In this document: piece by piece, positions 60,802 through 64,000 of the stretch
Position numbering within the stretch: position 1 is the first letter of the stretch
How the letters are laid out: the number at the start of each line of letters is the position of its first letter
Source: Cryptomeria japonica
Lineage: Eukaryota > Streptophyta > Pinopsida > Cupressales > Cupressaceae
Direction of reading: 5' to 3'
Length of the DNA: 64,000 nucleotides
Assembly (NCBI RefSeq): GCF_030272615.1
Contig: NC_081412.1
Coordinates: forward strand, 671,114,852-671,178,851
Notes under the pieces: generated by a model
The model's input: only the letters and a program-made list of their open reading frames with translations
The model's database searches: none
What the model was told of the DNA's origin: nothing
Program-made: the position numbers and the translations under genes

Positions 60802-62307
60802 ATGGCACATAAATTGACTATCTCTATCTTTGAAAGATCTAACTATGGCTTTTCAAAAGTGAAGATTAGAGACTATCTGATCTCCTTGGGTTACAATACT
60901 TGTAAGGCTAGGGAAACTAAGTATGTTCAACCAGCAAATGGTCTTACCACTCGTGATGAGATTCAATCTTATGAAGGGAATGAAAAGGCAAGTTATGCAA
61001 TCTTTAGTGCTTTATCAAAACCTGAATTGACAAAGGTTATTTCATTGAATACTGCTTATGAGGTCTAGAAAAAGTTGAAAGATATCTAAGAAGGAAATGA
61101 AAGAGTCAAATTATCAAAGAAGCTAACAGCTAAGTGCAAATATGAAAATTTGAAAATGGAAGGAGTGAGACATAACAAGCTATTTTCACAAGATTGATAG
61201 TGTGGTAAATGAAATCAAAGAAGTTGGTGGTACGTTGATAGATGAAGACATAATTGAGAAGATTCTAATGTTCCTACTGGAGAGCTACAATGACAAAATC
61301 TTGGCTATTGAAGAAACCTATGATCCAAAGAAGTTCACTAGAGAGTAGCTATATGGTACTATATTAGAATTTTAGATAAGGAAGTTTGGAAAAGACAAAG
61401 CTAAGACTGAATCTAAGTTTAAAGAATCTAAGGAAGATCTAGAAAATAAAAGTTCACATGAGATGGAAGCAAACTTTGTGAGGAAACTAAAGAAAGACAC
61501 CAACAAATACAAAGGTATATTACCTCTTAAATGCTTTAGATGTGGAAAGATTGGTCATGTTACTAATAGTTGTCTAAAGAAAGGTTCAAGTCAAAAATCT
61601 CGAGAAGGTAAAGGAAATTTTAACAAGAGAGCTTATTATGTCAAAGATGATGTCAGTATTTTAGATGATGAATCGGATTATGAAGATGGTGTTTGCTTGT
61701 TTTTGTAGAAAAAAATAAACCTAAGATTGATATTCCTAAGACTATTACTACTATTTTACATGTAATAAGAGATACAAATGAATGGTTGATTGATAGTGGT
61801 TGTTCAAATAATATGATTGGTGATCAAAGTAAGTTTGTAAAACTTGAGAAGTATGATGGTGGTTATGTTAGATTTAGAGATGATCAAATAGCATAGATTA
61901 TGGGAATTAATTCTATTTCTTTTGATCGAAAGCATAATACTGACAATGTTTACTATGTGAAGGGTTTGCATCATAACTTTTTGAGTGTTGGATAGATGTG
62001 AGAAAATAGTTATAATGTCATTTTCAGGATGATGGTTGTGAGATCTGGAAAGGATCCAAAATTGTTATTGCTATAGGAAAGAGGACTGATGGAAACATGT
62101 ATCTATTGGAAGGAGTTGCAAAGCACCATTTGTTATCTTAGATCAATGATAGCTACCACTGGTATAAGAGGATGTGTCATGTCAACTTTGACAAGTTGGT
62201 AAAGATGAGTTCATTAAGGGCAATGAGAGATCTATCAAGGCTGAGGAAATTGGATGGCAATATATGCAAAGAATGTCAAGTTGGAAAGTAGACGAAAGGA
62301 AGTGTAG
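60802..62307 (+). pseudogene. Sirevirus-like copia gag, protease and GAG-pre-integrase, truncated
   Basis: Plus strand. Gag starts at 60802 (MAHKLTIS) and runs with stops to about 61700. The nucleocapsid knuckle CFRCGKIGHVTNSC (61463-61708) keeps all four zinc ligands. Protease: EWLIDSGCSNNMIGD (about 61780). GAG-pre-integrase: KHNTDNVYYVKGL, MCHVNFDKLVKM and CKECQVGK, ending at about 62290. The KHNTDNV-YV-GL segment is shared with the minus-strand copia at 6261-6998, so they belong to related families. The integrase core, RT and 3' LTR are missing because another repeat begins at about 62308. Confidence 0.8.
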
Positions 62308-64000
62308 TGTCGTAAAATTGTGACCGTAGAAATTTTAGACCACATTAGGTTCCTCACGCATGCAAGATCAAATCCCTAGGCCTGATCGGAGACCAGAGAT
62401 CGCTCAGCCCTCAGAATCTGCTTCTCCCCTTTCCTCCACACCACCTTGTCTACACTTTGCCTTGAAGAAAAGGGAAGGATAGGGCATGGCACCCCTTTCC
62501 CCACTAGGACAGGGGTGTGGCATTGTTGTCCTCCCAGGACAGGGGCGTGACGCCCCTATTCCTGCCCTATTTTAGGGTAGGACCCTTGCTTGAGTCTGCA
62601 TTGTGGGTTGTGCATTGGGCATGAAACCTTCCTCGATGTCAGCCGATGATTAAAATCAACTTCATTAACCCTAATTGATGAATATAAATGTTGCATTCGC
62701 TTTCCCATTTGCATAACAAGAGGCATCCATAAGCACATGAGATCACACAATCAAGCATTTAAGAGCATTCAAGCATCCCTTTCAAGCATTGAGCATCTCA
62801 AGTCTCCCTTCAAGGTTAGGTGTTGCATTCAAGTCAATGATTCAACCATTGAAGAGGAGATCCATTTCAACATTCAACTTCATTCAAGCAATTCTATCAA
62901 CATCTCTATCGCAACCTCCCTTGAGGTGAATTACATTTCAGTCTTTCATTTACATTTACTTGCAAGTACTTTCTTTCATTACTTGGTTAATTCCAAAACT
63001 GGGGTTTGACTTGAAGGCAAACTCCCAATCCCAACCCCTTTTCCTCTCTTTTTTGTGTGTAGGTTGTAGGTGTGCATCTATACTTTTGGATTTGGACTCC
63101 ATTTGCAGAGGTAGAAAAACCCTTTTCTATTTGCAAATTTTTTGAAGGACTGTGTACATTCCCGACATGGTCCGGACAATGTTTTCTCAAATTCACAGGG
63201 CAACTTCATCTCAACATTTTATTGCCAGATCCAGGTGTACAGTTTCATCCCATATCATGATCTTGAGTATAATCACTTCTTTGTCACTTTTACGCTTGGT
63301 TTTGATACAAAATTTCATCAATTCTTTTCTATTAAAAGAAGAGGGGATCAATTCATCATTCTCATTTCATTTAGAATTGAATCTTCTTCCTTGGAGGTTG
63401 AATCTAGTGAATTCTTCCTCCCCTCTTCCAATGTAATGGGTGAAAAGTATTTGAAAGGAAATCCACAGTGAAACTCTCATATCTCTTTAGAGGGAAAGGG
63501 TAGCATTCCTCTTGATCTCCCTTTCACATCACCTTTTCCACCATTACATTTTGGTGAACCCAACGTCTTGCATTATTTCCTTTGAACAAAATTGCATATT
63601 TTTCATTTACAAGTTTACTTTTTCTACAAACTTAGTGGTTAAATCATTCAAACCCCTAGTTTTTAAAATTAAAATTGGACTTGTGATTTGTAGAAATTGC
63701 TTGTTGTTATCTTAGATCTAAAAATTGCTTTATTGTAAAATTCAATTTCCATTTTGTCTTGTTCAATTTTCAAAATCAAATTTACAAAATTAAGTGGTTA
63801 ATAGTTAAAACCCCAATTTTCAAAAATCATCTCGAACTTGTGCAAAAATTGGATTTCCATTTAATTTTCAGATTTGTGATTGTTCTTAGACTTTTTCGTC
63901 ATTCCTACAATTCAAAATTTCAATTTCCCTCCTTTTTCCAAAATTCAAATTTAAAAAATTAATTGGTTAGATCTTGAAACCCTAATTTTCAAATTTAATT
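62308..64000. mobile_element. Start of another LTR-like element, running off the window
   Basis: Abruptly interrupts the copia frame with TGTCGTAAAATTGTGACC, which looks like a plant LTR start (a start at 62303 is also possible). It contains cccctnnnccaggacaggggc-type repeats at 62480-62560 and long non-coding sequence; the plus-strand frames at 62737-63962 have no recognisable domain. The other end, and hence family and strand, cannot be determined here. Confidence 0.5.

Noticed and set aside
63142-63471. 109-codon plus frame in the last LTR-like region
   Set aside because: Overlaps another open frame, no domain, in sequence that looks like non-coding LTR.

Overview
This window is eukaryotic, and almost certainly from a seed plant with a large, transposon-rich nuclear genome. 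The sequence shows spliced genes with GT/AG introns, a broken plant-type LRR resistance gene, Ty1/copia and Ty3/gypsy elements with plant hallmarks (initiator-tRNA-Met primer sites, a Sirevirus-like copia), a Mutator-like transposon, and a piece that looks like plant mitochondrial DNA. A gymnosperm would fit the element sizes, but nothing here proves it. I see no intact ordinary host gene.

Layout. 1-2.4 kb: AT-rich DNA with a degenerate unknown coding stretch. 2.4-9.4 kb: an old, broken Sirevirus-like copia element (minus strand). 10.4-11.7 kb: an LRR pseudogene whose last codons (24.70-24.73 kb) are separated from it by a 12.95-kb Mutator-like element (MULE). That MULE has terminal inverted repeats (TIRs) of 184 and 170 bp, a perfect 9-bp target duplication, and a complete 15-exon, 972-codon transposase gene. 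The gene ends in a tandem array of small exons with a D-L-N-Q motif. The MULE also holds a LINE fragment, microsatellites, a 684-bp tandem duplication and two foldback sequences. 25.4-32.8 kb: an old copia integrase fragment split by a young, intact copia element (25842-32581; LTRs differ at 2 of 480 bases; GGGAT target duplication; one 1367-codon frame). 36.7-37.2 kb: a solo LTR of that same family inside a microsatellite. 37.3-38.6 kb: mitochondrial-like DNA.

38.6-58.8 kb: a nested stack. A Harbinger-like MITE (TAA target duplication) sits in the organelle-like DNA and is itself split by a 19.75-kb gypsy element (GGTCC target duplication). This gypsy element is the most unusual object here. 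Its LTRs are 5.3 and 6.0 kb (about 7.2 kb before deletions) and carry a roughly 1.1-kilocodon reading frame of unknown function in the same sense as gag-pol. An extra RNase H-like domain lies upstream of the reverse transcriptase rather than after it, and primer-site-like sequences face inward from both LTRs. 59.8-62.3 kb: the 5' part of another Sirevirus-like copia (plus strand), cut by the start of a further LTR-like sequence that runs off the window.

How the parts work together: the MULE transposase would act on the MULE's own TIRs, and the intact copia polyprotein on its own LTRs. The other elements are decayed and would need proteins supplied in trans. Insertion order can be read from nesting: LRR gene, then MULE; old copia, then young copia; organelle DNA, then MITE, then gypsy.
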